This document shows positions 17,950 through 26,818 of a stretch of DNA of 47,819 bases, one piece after another (within the stretch, counting starts at the first letter, position 1; the number at the start of each line of letters is the position of its first letter). The stretch comes from Flavobacteriales bacterium. GTDB taxonomy: Bacteria > Bacteroidota > Bacteroidia > Flavobacteriales_G > JALEGO01. The stretch spans positions 25,933 to 73,751 of the forward strand of contig JAHDHZ010000001.1 of NCBI GenBank assembly GCA_020631045.1. Reading direction: 5' to 3'. The notes beneath the pieces were generated by a model. It made no database searches, was not told the DNA's origin, and worked only from the letters and a program-made list of their open reading frames with translations. Both the position numbers and the translations under genes were made by a program.

Positions 17950-17957
17950 TACCTTTG
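17950..17957 (+). promoter_or_regulatory. -7 promoter element TACCTTTG for pseB
   Basis: An exact TAnnTTTG match ending 20 nt before the pseB ATG (17978). A TTTG at 17930-17933 lies 16 nt upstream, slightly short of the usual 17-23 nt spacing, and could be the -33 element. It would let pseB be transcribed apart from the two upstream transferase genes. Confidence 0.5.
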
Positions 17958-17977
17958 GGTTCACATTATTGACATCT

Positions 17978-18979
17978 ATGCTCAACAACAAAACGATTTT
18001 AGTCACTGGCGGAACAGGTTCTTTTGGCAAAGCTTTCATCAAAAAAGTATTAACAAAATGGCCCAATGTTAAAAAAGTAATTATTTTTTCTAGAGATGAG
18101 CTCAAGCAATTTGAAATGGCTCAACAATTTCAAAACGATAAAAGACTACGTTTTTTCTTAGGTAACGTTAGAGAAGAAAAAAGACTTATAAGGGCTTTTG
18201 AGGATGTAGATTATGTGATTCATGCAGCTGCCTTAAAGCAAGTTCCTGCTGCTGAGTATAACCCAATAGAGTTTGTAAAAACCAATGTGATTGGAGCTGA
18301 AAATATCATCAATGCCGCTTTGAAGTGTAATGTAAAAAGAGTTGTTGCGCTTTCAACCGACAAGGCTGCAGCTCCCATTAATTTGTATGGAGCGACCAAA
18401 CTCTGTTCTGACAAACTCTTTATTTCTGCAAACAACATAAAGGGAAGCAAAGACATTCGCTTTTCTGCGGTAAGGTATGGTAACGTAATGGGATCAAGAG
18501 GATCTGTCATTCCTTTTTTCATGAAGAAAAAGAAAGAAGGTATACTCCCTATCACCGACCGTGAAATGACCAGATTTAACATTACTCTAGATGCTGGAGT
18601 TGACATGGTTTTATATGCGCTTGAAAATGCCTGGGGCGGAGAATTATACGTGCCAAAAATACCCTCCTACAAAATCACTGAACTGGCTACTGCAATTGCT
18701 CCAGAATGTGAACAAAAAATTGTAGGCATTCGTCCTGGAGAGAAAATTCATGAAGAGATGATCACAGAGTCTGATTCATACAATACAATAGACCTAGGAA
18801 AATATTACGCAATTTTGCCTCAACGGGTCAATTGGGATATTGAGCAGTACCTTGAAAAATTCGATGCTAAGTATGTTCAGAAAGGGTTTACTTACAATTC
18901 TGGAACAAATGATGAGTGGTTGAGTATTGAAGAGATTCGTCAGTTAATTGTAGATCATATTGATCCAGATTTTAACTAA
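17978..18979 (+). CDS. pseB: UDP-N-acetylglucosamine 4,6-dehydratase (inverting), PseB
   Basis: A 333-residue extended short-chain dehydrogenase. ATG 17978 is chosen over the in-frame TTG at 17969 because it directly precedes LNNKTILVTGGTGSFGKAF, the NAD(P)-binding loop. Other PseB markers are FSRDELKQFEM, ALKQVPAAEYNP, LSTDKAAAPINLYGATK with the active-site Y-x3-K, and RYGNVMGSRGSVIPFF. It catalyses C4-C6 dehydration with C5 inversion of UDP-GlcNAc, the first step to pseudaminic acid. The remaining pse genes lie on the opposite strand immediately downstream, with 42 bp between the 3' ends. FlaA1/CapE-type dehydratases are the close alternative, but the pse neighbours decide. Confidence 0.93.
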   Translation: MLNNKTILVTGGTGSFGKAFIKKVLTKWPNVKKVIIFSRDELKQFEMAQQFQNDKRLRFFLGNVREEKRLIRAFEDVDYVIHAAALKQVPAAEYNPIEFVKTNVIGAENIINAALKCNVKRVVALSTDKAAAPINLYGATKLCSDKLFISANNIKGSKDIRFSAVRYGNVMGSRGSVIPFFMKKKKEGILPITDREMTRFNITLDAGVDMVLYALENAWGGELYVPKIPSYKITELATAIAPECEQKIVGIRPGEKIHEEMITESDSYNTIDLGKYYAILPQRVNWDIEQYLEKFDAKYVQKGFTYNSGTNDEWLSIEEIRQLIVDHIDPDFN

Positions 18980-19021
18980 TAAGCTTTATTTTGTTATACA
19001 TTTTGATTAGTTCTGCTCTAT

Positions 19022-20029
19022 TTATATTTTAAATCGCTCGCCTTTTTCCCAATCTCTTTCAGCTTTAGTGCCTAATACAGCATCTAGATGCTTGGGATGT
19101 GCGCCATAACCCGGACGAACAGAACGTAGGTTTTCTTCAGTATAAATCTCACCCTTTTTAATATCTTGGGCTACATACAAACTGCGGGCAAATTGAATGC
19201 CTTTTTTCTGTTTTTCAGTCAGTGTATAGCCGCCATCTCCCAAAGAAGATTCTGCAGCACGTACCGCCCTGACCATTTCTGTAAAGGATTTTTCATCTAA
19301 AGAAAAGTCGGCATCTGGTCCGCCAATAGAGCTGTCTAAAATAAAGTGTTTTTCAATCACCTTTGCGCCTAAAGCAGTAGCTACTACTGGTAAAGTGATG
19401 CCTAAAGTATGATCTGACAAGCCTACTTTTACACCAAAGTCTTTAGACATTTGTTGCATCATATGCATATTAGCCTCTTCAATAGGGGCCGGATAAGCCG
19501 ACGTACATTTTAGCAAAGTAATGTTATCATTACCTGCTTTTTTACAGGTTTCAATTGCTAAAGCGATGGCATCATAACTAGCAATACCTGTAGACATAAT
19601 CATTGGTTTGCCTTTGCTTGCGGTATAACGAATTAGAGGAATGTCTGTAATTTCAAAAGAAGCAATCTTATAAATAGGATTGCCTAAATCTTCTAGAAAG
19701 TCTACAGCTGTTTTATCAAAAGGTGAAGAAAAACAAACCAAGCCTTCTTTTTGGGCCTCATCAAACAAAGCTTTGTGCCACTCCCAAGGTGTGTAGGCTT
19801 GCTTGTATAAAGCATGCAAGCTTTTTCCATCCCATAAGGTTCCACCCTTGATAATGAAATCTTCTTTAGTAGAATCTAAGGTTAAGCTGTCAGCCGTATA
19901 GGTTTGTAATTTTATGGCATCAGCCCCAGTACGTTTAGCGGCTCGAACAGTTTCTAAAGCCGTTTCAAGACTTCCGCCATGATTGGCAGATAATTCTGCA
20001 ATAATAAACACCTTATTTTCTGACATCAT
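19022..20029 (-). CDS. pseI: Pseudaminic acid synthase, PseI
   Basis: A NeuB-family synthase of 335 residues if started at 20029 (Met-Met; 20026 is equally possible). Longer in-frame starts would run into pseH and add a non-conserved leader. Signatures are FIIAELSANHGG, KLQTYTADS, CFSSPFD, STGIAS, and KVIEKHFILD, followed by a C-terminal SAF-type domain with LRSVRPGYGAHPKHL, a form typical of PseI and not of sialic acid synthases. It condenses the 2,4-diamido-trideoxy-altrose with phosphoenolpyruvate to give pseudaminic acid. It is the last gene of the pseC-pseF-formyltransferase-pseH-pseI operon and overlaps pseH by 14-17 bp. Confidence 0.94.
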   Translation of the reverse strand: MMSENKVFIIAELSANHGGSLETALETVRAAKRTGADAIKLQTYTADSLTLDSTKEDFIIKGGTLWDGKSLHALYKQAYTPWEWHKALFDEAQKEGLVCFSSPFDKTAVDFLEDLGNPIYKIASFEITDIPLIRYTASKGKPMIMSTGIASYDAIALAIETCKKAGNDNITLLKCTSAYPAPIEEANMHMMQQMSKDFGVKVGLSDHTLGITLPVVATALGAKVIEKHFILDSSIGGPDADFSLDEKSFTEMVRAVRAAESSLGDGGYTLTEKQKKGIQFARSLYVAQDIKKGEIYTEENLRSVRPGYGAHPKHLDAVLGTKAERDWEKGERFKI

Positions 20030-20591
20030 AAATATTGAATTTAGTATGAATAATGACATCTTTAAAGTCATTATGTACAAAGCAATGCTCTTTCAGTACT
20101 GCTTCTTTTTGAAAACCTGCGGCCTCAATCGCTTCATACAAATGCGGACGCAAATCAAAGGCATAAACAAATAATTTATGCAAGCCCAAATCTTTAAAGG
20201 CAACTTGTTCTAATAAGCTTAAATATCGTTTCCAATGCGCATGAAAGCCTTCTTTCTCTAAAGAGGTATCCATGATAAAAGACACTTCAGCATGCTTATC
20301 TAACCAATTAATATGCACTAAACCACCATAACCAATACAGATATTTTTTTTCAAATAAGAAAATAAAATTTGCTTGGGCGATTTCTGCTGAAATAAATCA
20401 GATACCGTCTGGCTAAAATAAGCCTCTTGAGCATCTTTGGTCAAAGGCTTATCTTGACGTAAATGATAGATCTGTTCATTGCGCCATTGCATAATATTAA
20501 AGCGATCTTCATAACGAATAGGCACTAAAGCATAGTTCTCAGATTTGAGCTGATTTTGCTTTAAAAAGGGATATGTTTCTGGAAATTTCAT
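20013..20591 (-). CDS. pseH: GNAT N-acetyltransferase, PseH-like
   Basis: A 192-residue GNAT-fold acetyltransferase of the RimJ/RimL-like group. LVPIRYEDRFNIMQWRNEQ is the typical N-terminal part, FSYLKKNICIGYGGLVHIN and AEVSFIM form the central strands, and GLHKLFVYAFDLRP...AIEAAGFQKEA is the C-terminal motif. PseH acetylates the C4 amino group of UDP-4-amino-4,6-dideoxy-N-acetyl-altrosamine with acetyl-CoA. The role is assigned from fold, size (PseH proteins are near 180 residues) and position in the pse operon. Its ATG overlaps the formyltransferase stop (ATGA). Since a formyltransferase lies next to it, which amine each enzyme modifies is open. Confidence 0.8.
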   Translation of the reverse strand: MKFPETYPFLKQNQLKSENYALVPIRYEDRFNIMQWRNEQIYHLRQDKPLTKDAQEAYFSQTVSDLFQQKSPKQILFSYLKKNICIGYGGLVHINWLDKHAEVSFIMDTSLEKEGFHAHWKRYLSLLEQVAFKDLGLHKLFVYAFDLRPHLYEAIEAAGFQKEAVLKEHCFVHNDFKDVIIHTKFNIYDVRK

Positions 20592-21472
20592 CTACTCAAA
20601 ACCATATTAACATATGCGTTGTTTTCAAGATCATTTGGATGATGCAATTCTAGCTCTAAAACCATATTCGGACACTTCACCCATAGACGAGTACCTTCCT
20701 GTTTTAAAATTAAACCATCAACATCCTCTGCTTTAAAACCTAAATTAGAAGTCTTTGCCCATTTAAAAATAAGCTTAGTTCTACCCGCATAATTAAAAGC
20801 TCCTGGATATGGGGGCGCTTGAGCGCGTACCCAATTTATGATGCGATTTGCTTGCCAATGCCAATCAATAGCCCCATCTTCAGGCGTTCGTTTGCCAAAA
20901 TAAGTGGCTTGATCATCATCTTGAGCTTGAAGAGAGAGACGATTATCTTGAATTCGCGCTAGAATTTCATCTAACATAAGCGGATATTGCTGCTTAAATT
21001 TTTCTAGAATATGATGACCGGTATCTTCAGGCTCTATTGGGATATGATGTTGCAAAATCAGATCACCTGAATCAACAGACTCTTCCATAATATGCGCACT
21101 AATGCCTGTCTGACTTTCCCCATTTATAATGGCCCATACATGAGGGGTTCGGCCACGGTATTTAGGCAATAAAGAACCATGAAAATTTATGGCGTATAAG
21201 CGCGGCTTTTTTATTAAGCGTTCAGGAATTAAAAACAAATAATTAATCGATAAGATAAGATCTGTTTTAAGTCGTTCGATAAACTCTTTTGCAGCTTCTT
21301 TTCTGGGGTTACCAATATAAAGGGGCCATTTTTTGCTTTGAGCAAGTTCTATAATCTCTGTAGAAGCTTTGTTTGTAAAAACGGATTTTACCTGATGTCC
21401 CTGATGCAGTAAATGCTCTAAACAGGCATAACCTAAACCTCCGCTTGCTAAGACACAGATACTAGGCTTCAT
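20588..21472 (-). CDS. Sugar N-formyltransferase (Fmt-like) in the pseudaminic acid operon
   Basis: A 294-residue 10-formyltetrahydrofolate-dependent formyltransferase. The catalytic triad is visible as N96, H98 (INFHGSLLPKYRG) and D134 (VDSGD), with a C-terminal OB-like region. True Fmt is at 45140-46075, so this is a second copy with another job; the shared core differs mainly in RTPHVW here against AAPINW in Fmt. It resembles the sugar formyltransferases that act on amino sugars (ArnA-N, VioF, FdtF types). It overlaps pseF by 11 bp and pseH by 4 bp and occupies the slot where pseG is normally found. It should formylate an amino group of the nonulosonic acid or its UDP precursor. Confidence 0.85.
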   Translation of the reverse strand: MKPSICVLASGGLGYACLEHLLHQGHQVKSVFTNKASTEIIELAQSKKWPLYIGNPRKEAAKEFIERLKTDLILSINYLFLIPERLIKKPRLYAINFHGSLLPKYRGRTPHVWAIINGESQTGISAHIMEESVDSGDLILQHHIPIEPEDTGHHILEKFKQQYPLMLDEILARIQDNRLSLQAQDDDQATYFGKRTPEDGAIDWHWQANRIINWVRAQAPPYPGAFNYAGRTKLIFKWAKTSNLGFKAEDVDGLILKQEGTRLWVKCPNMVLELELHHPNDLENNAYVNMVLSR

Positions 21473-22160
21473 CGGCTTGCTTTAATAATGTATACTTCAT
21501 TTCAGCTAAACGCCAATCAGACATATGGTCAATGTCCTGTACGTATTCAGGCTCCAATTTAATATAAGTAGATTGTTTTAACACCAGTGATTTATAAGCT
21601 TGTAATGCTTTGGTTTTAATCCAATAAAACTGTCCTGCATCATGGTAAGCAGGCTCTAAATCTTGGCTGCGGGCTTTTTCATGTTCTGGGTAGATATAAT
21701 GCAGCTCTTGGTTATCTGTTTTGAAGGCTCTTTGTATGGGAAAGCTAAAAGGCACAATGGGAATAACCGAATCTTTTTCTTTTTCAAATAGATGTGTAAA
21801 GCTTTTTTTTAAATCTTTTGTTTGTATTAAAGGTGCACAAGGGTATATGCAACAGAGATAATCAAAGTGTTGCCCTTGTTTTGCATAAGCTTCAAGCACT
21901 TCCAGCAAAACATCGACCGTTGTCGCAAAATCATCCGCCGTTTTTGCGCTTCTCATAAAAGGAACCTTGGCCCCATATTCTTTCGCAATTTCTGCAATTT
22001 CTGCATCATCGGTAGAGACCATTACTTCGTCAAAACAATCACTCTTGAGTGCTGCTTCAATTGAATAAGCAATGATCGGTTTACCCAAAAAATCTTTGAT
22101 ATTTTTTCGTGGTATGCGTTTGCTGCCCCCACGGGCGGGTATGATGGCTAAAGATTTCAT
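21462..22160 (-). CDS. pseF: Pseudaminic acid cytidylyltransferase, PseF
   Basis: A 232-residue CMP-nonulosonate synthetase. IIPARGGSKRIPRKNIKDF is the CTP-binding N-terminal motif, EVMVSTDDAEIAEIA and VPFMRSAKTADD follow, and CCIYPCAPL and DAGQFYWIK are typical of PseF in contrast to NeuA, which favours other forms at these places. It activates pseudaminic acid to CMP-pseudaminic acid. The ATG overlaps the pseC stop (ATGA, 22157-22160) and the end overlaps the formyltransferase gene by 11 bp, so translation is coupled along the operon. Confidence 0.93.
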   Translation of the reverse strand: MKSLAIIPARGGSKRIPRKNIKDFLGKPIIAYSIEAALKSDCFDEVMVSTDDAEIAEIAKEYGAKVPFMRSAKTADDFATTVDVLLEVLEAYAKQGQHFDYLCCIYPCAPLIQTKDLKKSFTHLFEKEKDSVIPIVPFSFPIQRAFKTDNQELHYIYPEHEKARSQDLEPAYHDAGQFYWIKTKALQAYKSLVLKQSTYIKLEPEYVQDIDHMSDWRLAEMKYTLLKQADEA

Positions 22161-23299
22161 TCAGCGTACTTTAAAACCGTCTGAATCACTTGCTCTTGCT
22201 CCGCATCACTTAAAGTCGGGTACATCGGCAAACTAATGCATCGGCTATAATAGTGCTCAGAATGTGATAAGTCGGCATCACCATAACCAATGGCCTGATA
22301 ATAACTCAAGGTATGAATAGGAATATAATGAATTTGAGCATAAATCTCTTCTTCTCTTAGGCGCTCATACAGAGCTTTTCGATTATTAACTTCAATAACA
22401 AACAAATGATAAGCGTGCTTATAACCTTGTGGGATATGTTGCATATTAAATTTACCAGCAAAGGCTTCTCGATAACGTTTTGCAATAGCATTACGGCGCT
22501 GAACACCTGATGCATTTTTTGACAATTGACTAATGCCTAAAGCCGATTGAATATCGGTTAAACGGTAATTAAAACCCAAATCATACATATCATAATACCA
22601 ACCGCCTTTTTCTTTAGGATCTATATCTTGTTTACTTATGCCATGAGAGCGTAATAAGTGTAAGCGTTTGTATAATTCTGCATTACGTGTAGTCAGCATC
22701 CCCCCTTCTCCGCAAGCTATATGTTTAACTGGGTGAAAAGAAAAAACTGAAATATCACTATACTGAGCACTACCACATTTAATTTCTTCTGCTTTGCTAT
22801 TTTGAAAAGAAGCACCTGGAGCGTGGCAGGCATCTTCAATAATCCAAAGCCCATGAACATCCGCTAAATCTCTAAAAGCCTCTAAATCGACAGCTAAACC
22901 AGCAAAAGCTACTGCTACTATCCCTTTAAAAAAGCCTTTTGGTTTAGATTCTATTAAAGCTTTAGTAGCCTCATAACTAATCACGTAAGTGTTGGGGTCT
23001 ATATCAGCAAACCAGACTTCAGCACCAACATAACGCACACAATTGGCAGAAGCAGCAAAGGTAATTGGCGTAGTAATGACTCGATCGCCTGCTTTACAAC
23101 CTAAAGCTTTAACAGCTAAATGCAAACCAGCTGTAGCATTGTTAATGGCTAAAGCATGCGAACTATCAACATAGGCCGCAAATTTTTCTTCAAAAGCTTT
23201 TACCTTAGGGCCCTGCGTTAAAAAATCGGCTTGTAATGTCTCTACAACTGCCTCTATATCTTGTTGATCAATATGTTGTCTTCCGTATGGTATGGCCAT
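22157..23299 (-). CDS. pseC: UDP-4-amino-4,6-dideoxy-N-acetyl-altrosamine transaminase, PseC
   Basis: A DegT/DnrJ/EryC1 family PLP aminotransferase of 380 residues from ATG 23299. The open frame runs to 23359, but AIPYGRQHIDQQDIEAV is the normal family beginning. K192 in SFHPVKHIACGEGGM is the PLP lysine; NNATAGLHLA, TPITFAASANCV and EDACHAPGA are further markers. It transfers an amino group to C4 of the PseB product. It heads the pse operon, 83 bp from the divergent wzx gene. No exact TAnnTTTG is found on its strand in that gap; TACATTAT about 20 nt upstream is a poor match. Confidence 0.93.
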   Translation of the reverse strand: MAIPYGRQHIDQQDIEAVVETLQADFLTQGPKVKAFEEKFAAYVDSSHALAINNATAGLHLAVKALGCKAGDRVITTPITFAASANCVRYVGAEVWFADIDPNTYVISYEATKALIESKPKGFFKGIVAVAFAGLAVDLEAFRDLADVHGLWIIEDACHAPGASFQNSKAEEIKCGSAQYSDISVFSFHPVKHIACGEGGMLTTRNAELYKRLHLLRSHGISKQDIDPKEKGGWYYDMYDLGFNYRLTDIQSALGISQLSKNASGVQRRNAIAKRYREAFAGKFNMQHIPQGYKHAYHLFVIEVNNRKALYERLREEEIYAQIHYIPIHTLSYYQAIGYGDADLSHSEHYYSRCISLPMYPTLSDAEQEQVIQTVLKYAE

Positions 23300-23345
23300 G
23301 ATATACCCTATAATGTATGGACAATTAAAATTACAAATTTTCACG

Positions 23346-23353
23346 TAGCTTTG
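23346..23353 (+). promoter_or_regulatory. -7 promoter element TAGCTTTG for wzx
   Basis: An exact TAnnTTTG match in the pseC-wzx divergent gap, ending 29 nt before the wzx ATG (23383). No TTG lies at the expected -33 spacing. Confidence 0.42.
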
Positions 23354-23382
23354 AGGCATATAAGCAAAATCCTTTTAATGAA

Positions 23383-24870
23383 ATGGGCCTCATAAAAAAA
23401 CAAGGTATTCAAAATACACTCATTAATTATTTGGGAATCGTATTGGGTTTTGTGAATATGAGTTTGATTTTTCCGCATTTACTTTCACAAGATGAAATAG
23501 GCTTAAGAGGATTAATGATTACTGTAGCAGGTTTAGGTGCTAATTTTTCTGCTTTAGGGATTATGCAACTTACTCAACGTTTTTTCCCTTTATTCAAAAC
23601 CAAGGATAAAACCCATCAGGGCTTTTTTAATTTAGTATTGCTTATCCCTCTTTTAGGTTTTGCCTTGTTATTATTTCTAAGCTTTGTTTTTCAAAATCAA
23701 ATTACAGATTATTATCAAGAGAAGTCTCCTTTATTTTCTCAATACTTTTCTTACGTGATACTCATGTGCCTTGGCTTACTTTATGCTAATGTATTGAATG
23801 CACATTTAGCTATCTTACTTAAAACGGTAGTACCTTTATTTATTCGTAGTGTTTTACTTCGTATACTATGGCTAATACAAGTATTGTTATATTATTACGG
23901 TTACATTTCTTTTGAAGGTTTCATTTTCTTTTTATCTCTAAGTTATTTCTTTCAAGTATTAGGTCTTGTAATATATGGACTATACCTAAAACAGTTTAAG
24001 CTATATTTTAAATGGCCTAAAGTGCGTAAAAAGCTTGGTTTTATTATGCTATCTTATGCGCTATTCTCAATTGCGGCAGGTTACCTAGGCATGATTACCG
24101 CAACCATTGACCAGCTCATGATAGCCTCTTTAATTGGAACAGCACCTTTGGCAGTATACTTAATTGGTCAATATTTTTCAAGTGTTATGATGGTTCCTGG
24201 CAGATCAATTCTATACATTGCAACGGGGGTCATCTCTTATCAAATTAAGCGTAAAGAATGGGATAAGCTCAGTAGTCTTTATAAAAAATCAGCATTGACG
24301 ATGGGCATTCCGGGCGCTTTCGTTTTTCTATTAATTTGGATCAATATAGATGACTACATCAAACTTTTACCTCCTGGTTATGAAGCTTTAAAATATGTTT
24401 TTTTCTTTTTAGGACTGGGTAACCTCTTTGAATTAGTAGCAGGAGCAAATACGCAAATCATTAGTTTAAGCAGGCATTACCGTTTCAATATTTATGCCGC
24501 CCTTTTTTTGGCGGGTATTGCTATACTCACAAATTACTTGCTCATCCCTATCTATGGCATACAAGGAGCGGCGATGGCCACTTGTATAAGTTTAGCTTTA
24601 TTTAATCTCATGCGCATGCTATTTTTAAGTTGGCGTATGCAGATATGGCCTTATGATGCTGATGGTTTTAAGAGATGTCTAGTCTGTGTCGTACCACCTA
24701 TTTTATTGAGCTTTTTATTTCGGTTTCAATTTGATAATATATATTTAAACGGTCTTTTAAACTCTTCGTTCTACAGCACTATATTTGCAATACTTATATG
24801 GTTTGTGAGACCTTCTGAAGATTTACACAAGCTTTTGTTGCAATACCTCTCTAAAATTAATTTAAAATAA
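23383..24870 (+). CDS. wzx: Oligosaccharide flippase (Wzx-type, MOP superfamily)
   Basis: A 495-residue polytopic protein with about 12-14 hydrophobic segments and few charged loops. The N-terminus (KKQGIQNTLINYLGIVLGFVNM) and the following SQDEIGLRGLMI are typical of polysaccharide biosynthesis/flippase proteins of Bacteroidota. TIDQLMIASLIGTAPLAVY around residue 240 and IPIYGIQGAAMATCIS near 390 match the conserved cores of the two halves. Wzx moves undecaprenyl-linked repeat units across the inner membrane. It is divergent from pseC and 6 bp upstream of a GT2 gene, consistent with export of a pseudaminate-containing unit. Confidence 0.88.
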   Translation: MGLIKKQGIQNTLINYLGIVLGFVNMSLIFPHLLSQDEIGLRGLMITVAGLGANFSALGIMQLTQRFFPLFKTKDKTHQGFFNLVLLIPLLGFALLLFLSFVFQNQITDYYQEKSPLFSQYFSYVILMCLGLLYANVLNAHLAILLKTVVPLFIRSVLLRILWLIQVLLYYYGYISFEGFIFFLSLSYFFQVLGLVIYGLYLKQFKLYFKWPKVRKKLGFIMLSYALFSIAAGYLGMITATIDQLMIASLIGTAPLAVYLIGQYFSSVMMVPGRSILYIATGVISYQIKRKEWDKLSSLYKKSALTMGIPGAFVFLLIWINIDDYIKLLPPGYEALKYVFFFLGLGNLFELVAGANTQIISLSRHYRFNIYAALFLAGIAILTNYLLIPIYGIQGAAMATCISLALFNLMRMLFLSWRMQIWPYDADGFKRCLVCVVPPILLSFLFRFQFDNIYLNGLLNSSFYSTIFAILIWFVRPSEDLHKLLLQYLSKINLK

Positions 24871-24876
24871 TTTATT

Positions 24877-25875
24877 TTGAAGTACTCGATCATTATTCCC
24901 ATATATAATCGGCCAGATGAAGCCCATGAACTCTTAGAGAGTTTATCTAAGCAAAGCGTTCAAGACTTTGAAATTATTATGGTGGAGGATGGTTCTAGTC
25001 ATCCTTGCAAACATATTGTCGAGATGTATGCTAAGCAGTTCAATATTCAATACTTTTTTAAAACCAATTCAGGTCCTGGAGATAGCCGTAATTTTGGCAT
25101 GCAAAAGGCTAAAGGAGATTATCTTATTTTCTTTGACTCAGATTGTTTGATTCCTGAGCACTATTTTAAAGAAGTGAATGCCTTTTTAAGTCAAAACCCT
25201 TTAGATTGTTTTGGTGGACCTGATGCTGCGCACCCCTCTTTTTCCATTGTTCAAAAAGCTATCAATTATGCGATGACTGCTCGCTTAACAACCGGAGGTA
25301 TTCGAGGTAAAAAAAATACTATAGATACCTATCAACCACGGAGTTTCAATATGGGTTTCACACAAGAAGTCTATCAAAAAATTGGGGGGTTTTCAGACAT
25401 TCATCCCGGAGAAGATCCAGATTTGAGTTATAGAATTATGCAAGCAGGTTTTAGGGTGGGACTGATTGAAAAGGCACATGTCTATCATAAACGACGCATA
25501 GATTTTAAAAAATTCGCTAAACAAGTCTATAAATTTGGCGTAGTTCGCATCATTTTAATGAAATGGTATCCGAAACATAAAAAGCTTACCTACTTTTTAC
25601 CGAGTACCTTTTTGCTAGGCAATCTTTTTTTAATGCTTTTATCAATATTTTACAGTTTCTGGTTCTTAATTCCAATTATTGTTTTTGCGATGATAAGCTT
25701 TGCAGATGCATTTTATCAAACAAAGCATACTAGTATCGCTTTCTACGCTGTATTGGCTAGCTTTATTCAATTTTTCGCCTACGGATATGGCTTTTTAAAA
25801 AGCTACCTACTTATAAAAATCCTAAAAAGAGACCCACGAAAAGCGCTGCCTGAATTTTTTTTTCTGGCTAAATAG
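24877..25875 (+). CDS. Glycosyltransferase family 2, membrane-anchored
   Basis: A 332-residue GT-A enzyme. YSIIIPIYNRPDEA is the GT2 opening, D87-S88-D89 is the DxD metal and donor site, and HPGEDPDLSYR near residue 190 carries the ED motif of the catalytic base. Two to three C-terminal membrane segments (about 245-315) anchor it. The start is TTG at 24877, six bases after the wzx stop; no ATG fits. It probably adds a sugar to the lipid-linked intermediate handled by the neighbouring flippase. Its last 8 bp overlap the 3' end of the convergent GT2 gene. Confidence 0.88.
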   Translation: MKYSIIIPIYNRPDEAHELLESLSKQSVQDFEIIMVEDGSSHPCKHIVEMYAKQFNIQYFFKTNSGPGDSRNFGMQKAKGDYLIFFDSDCLIPEHYFKEVNAFLSQNPLDCFGGPDAAHPSFSIVQKAINYAMTARLTTGGIRGKKNTIDTYQPRSFNMGFTQEVYQKIGGFSDIHPGEDPDLSYRIMQAGFRVGLIEKAHVYHKRRIDFKKFAKQVYKFGVVRIILMKWYPKHKKLTYFLPSTFLLGNLFLMLLSIFYSFWFLIPIIVFAMISFADAFYQTKHTSIAFYAVLASFIQFFAYGYGFLKSYLLIKILKRDPRKALPEFFFLAK

Positions 25876-26818
25876 TCTTCTCAATCAGATAGGCATTTCT
25901 CTCAGAAGAACTCCTTGAGATTAACTCCCCCAAAAACCCAGCTAAAAACAATTGAAAGCCTATAATCATCGTAGTTAATGCAATAAAAAATTCTGTTCGA
26001 TCTGCAATTAAACGTGCTGAAGTATTGATGAAAATTTTATCGATCACCATCCACCCCACGATCAAAAAACTTATGGCAAACATTACCAAACCCCAAACTC
26101 CAAACACATGCATGGGGCGCTTACCGAACTTTGAAATAAAAAGAATTGATAATAAATCTAAAGGCCCGTAAATAAATCTTGAGAGTCCGAATTTAGTAAC
26201 TCCGTATTTTCTTGCACGATGCTGTACTACTTTTTCACCTATTTTGTCAAAACCTGCACGTTTAGCAATTACTGGAATATAACGATGCATCTCACCGTAT
26301 ACCTCGATTGACTTTACGACCTCATTTTTATAGGCTTTTAATCCGCAATTAAAATCATGCAAATAAATGCCTGACATTTTTCGAGTCGCCCAATTGTATA
26401 ATTTGGTCGGAATCGTTTTACTTAAAGGATCATAGCGCTTTTTTTTATACCCAGAAACCAAATCATACCCCTGAGCCGTTACCATTTCATACATTTCAGG
26501 CAATTCTTCTGGAGAGTCTTGCAAATCAGCATCCATAGTAAAAACAACCTTTCCTTCAGCAAGTTTAAACCCCTCATTCAAAGCAGCTGACTTGCCATAG
26601 TTGCGCCTAAATTTTATGGCTTTGATGAGTTTCTCATGTTTCGTTTTTAATTGCTCAATAATGTTCCAAGAATCATCTTTAGATCCATCATCGACAAAAA
26701 TTACTTCGTAGCTGTGGCCCTCTAAGGAGTTTTGAATCCACCCAAACAATTCAGGTAATGACTCAGCCTCATTCAAAAGAGGAATCACAATACTTATGTC
26801 AATGTTATGCTTTGTCAA
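25868..26818 (-). CDS. Glycosyltransferase family 2, GtrB/DPM1-like
   Basis: A 316-residue GT2 enzyme with the polyprenyl-phosphate glycosyltransferase layout: ISIVIPLLNEAESLPEL, VIFVDDGSKDDSW, KFRRNYGKSAALNEGF, FTMDADLQDSPEEL (the DAD motif), HDFNCGLKAYK, HRYIPVIAKRAGF and HRARKYGVTKFGLSRF, then two C-terminal membrane segments. It should charge undecaprenyl phosphate with a hexose at the cytoplasmic face. The start is TTG at 26818, overlapping the DUF4199 gene's TGA (TTGA). The pairing of DUF4199 with this GT2 type recurs in Flavobacteriia. Confidence 0.92.
   Translation of the reverse strand: MTKHNIDISIVIPLLNEAESLPELFGWIQNSLEGHSYEVIFVDDGSKDDSWNIIEQLKTKHEKLIKAIKFRRNYGKSAALNEGFKLAEGKVVFTMDADLQDSPEELPEMYEMVTAQGYDLVSGYKKKRYDPLSKTIPTKLYNWATRKMSGIYLHDFNCGLKAYKNEVVKSIEVYGEMHRYIPVIAKRAGFDKIGEKVVQHRARKYGVTKFGLSRFIYGPLDLLSILFISKFGKRPMHVFGVWGLVMFAISFLIVGWMVIDKIFINTSARLIADRTEFFIALTTMIIGFQLFLAGFLGELISRSSSERNAYLIEKTI

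Noticed and set aside
18220-18606. 128-codon open frame on the minus strand
   Set aside because: It lies fully inside pseB on the opposite strand; the translation has no family signature and pseB is unambiguous.
18980-19021. A terminator between pseB and pseI
   Set aside because: The 42-bp gap is AT-rich but no stem of useful length can be drawn.
19983-20174. Plus-strand open frame across the pseI-pseH overlap
   Set aside because: It is antisense to two well-supported genes and has no domain.
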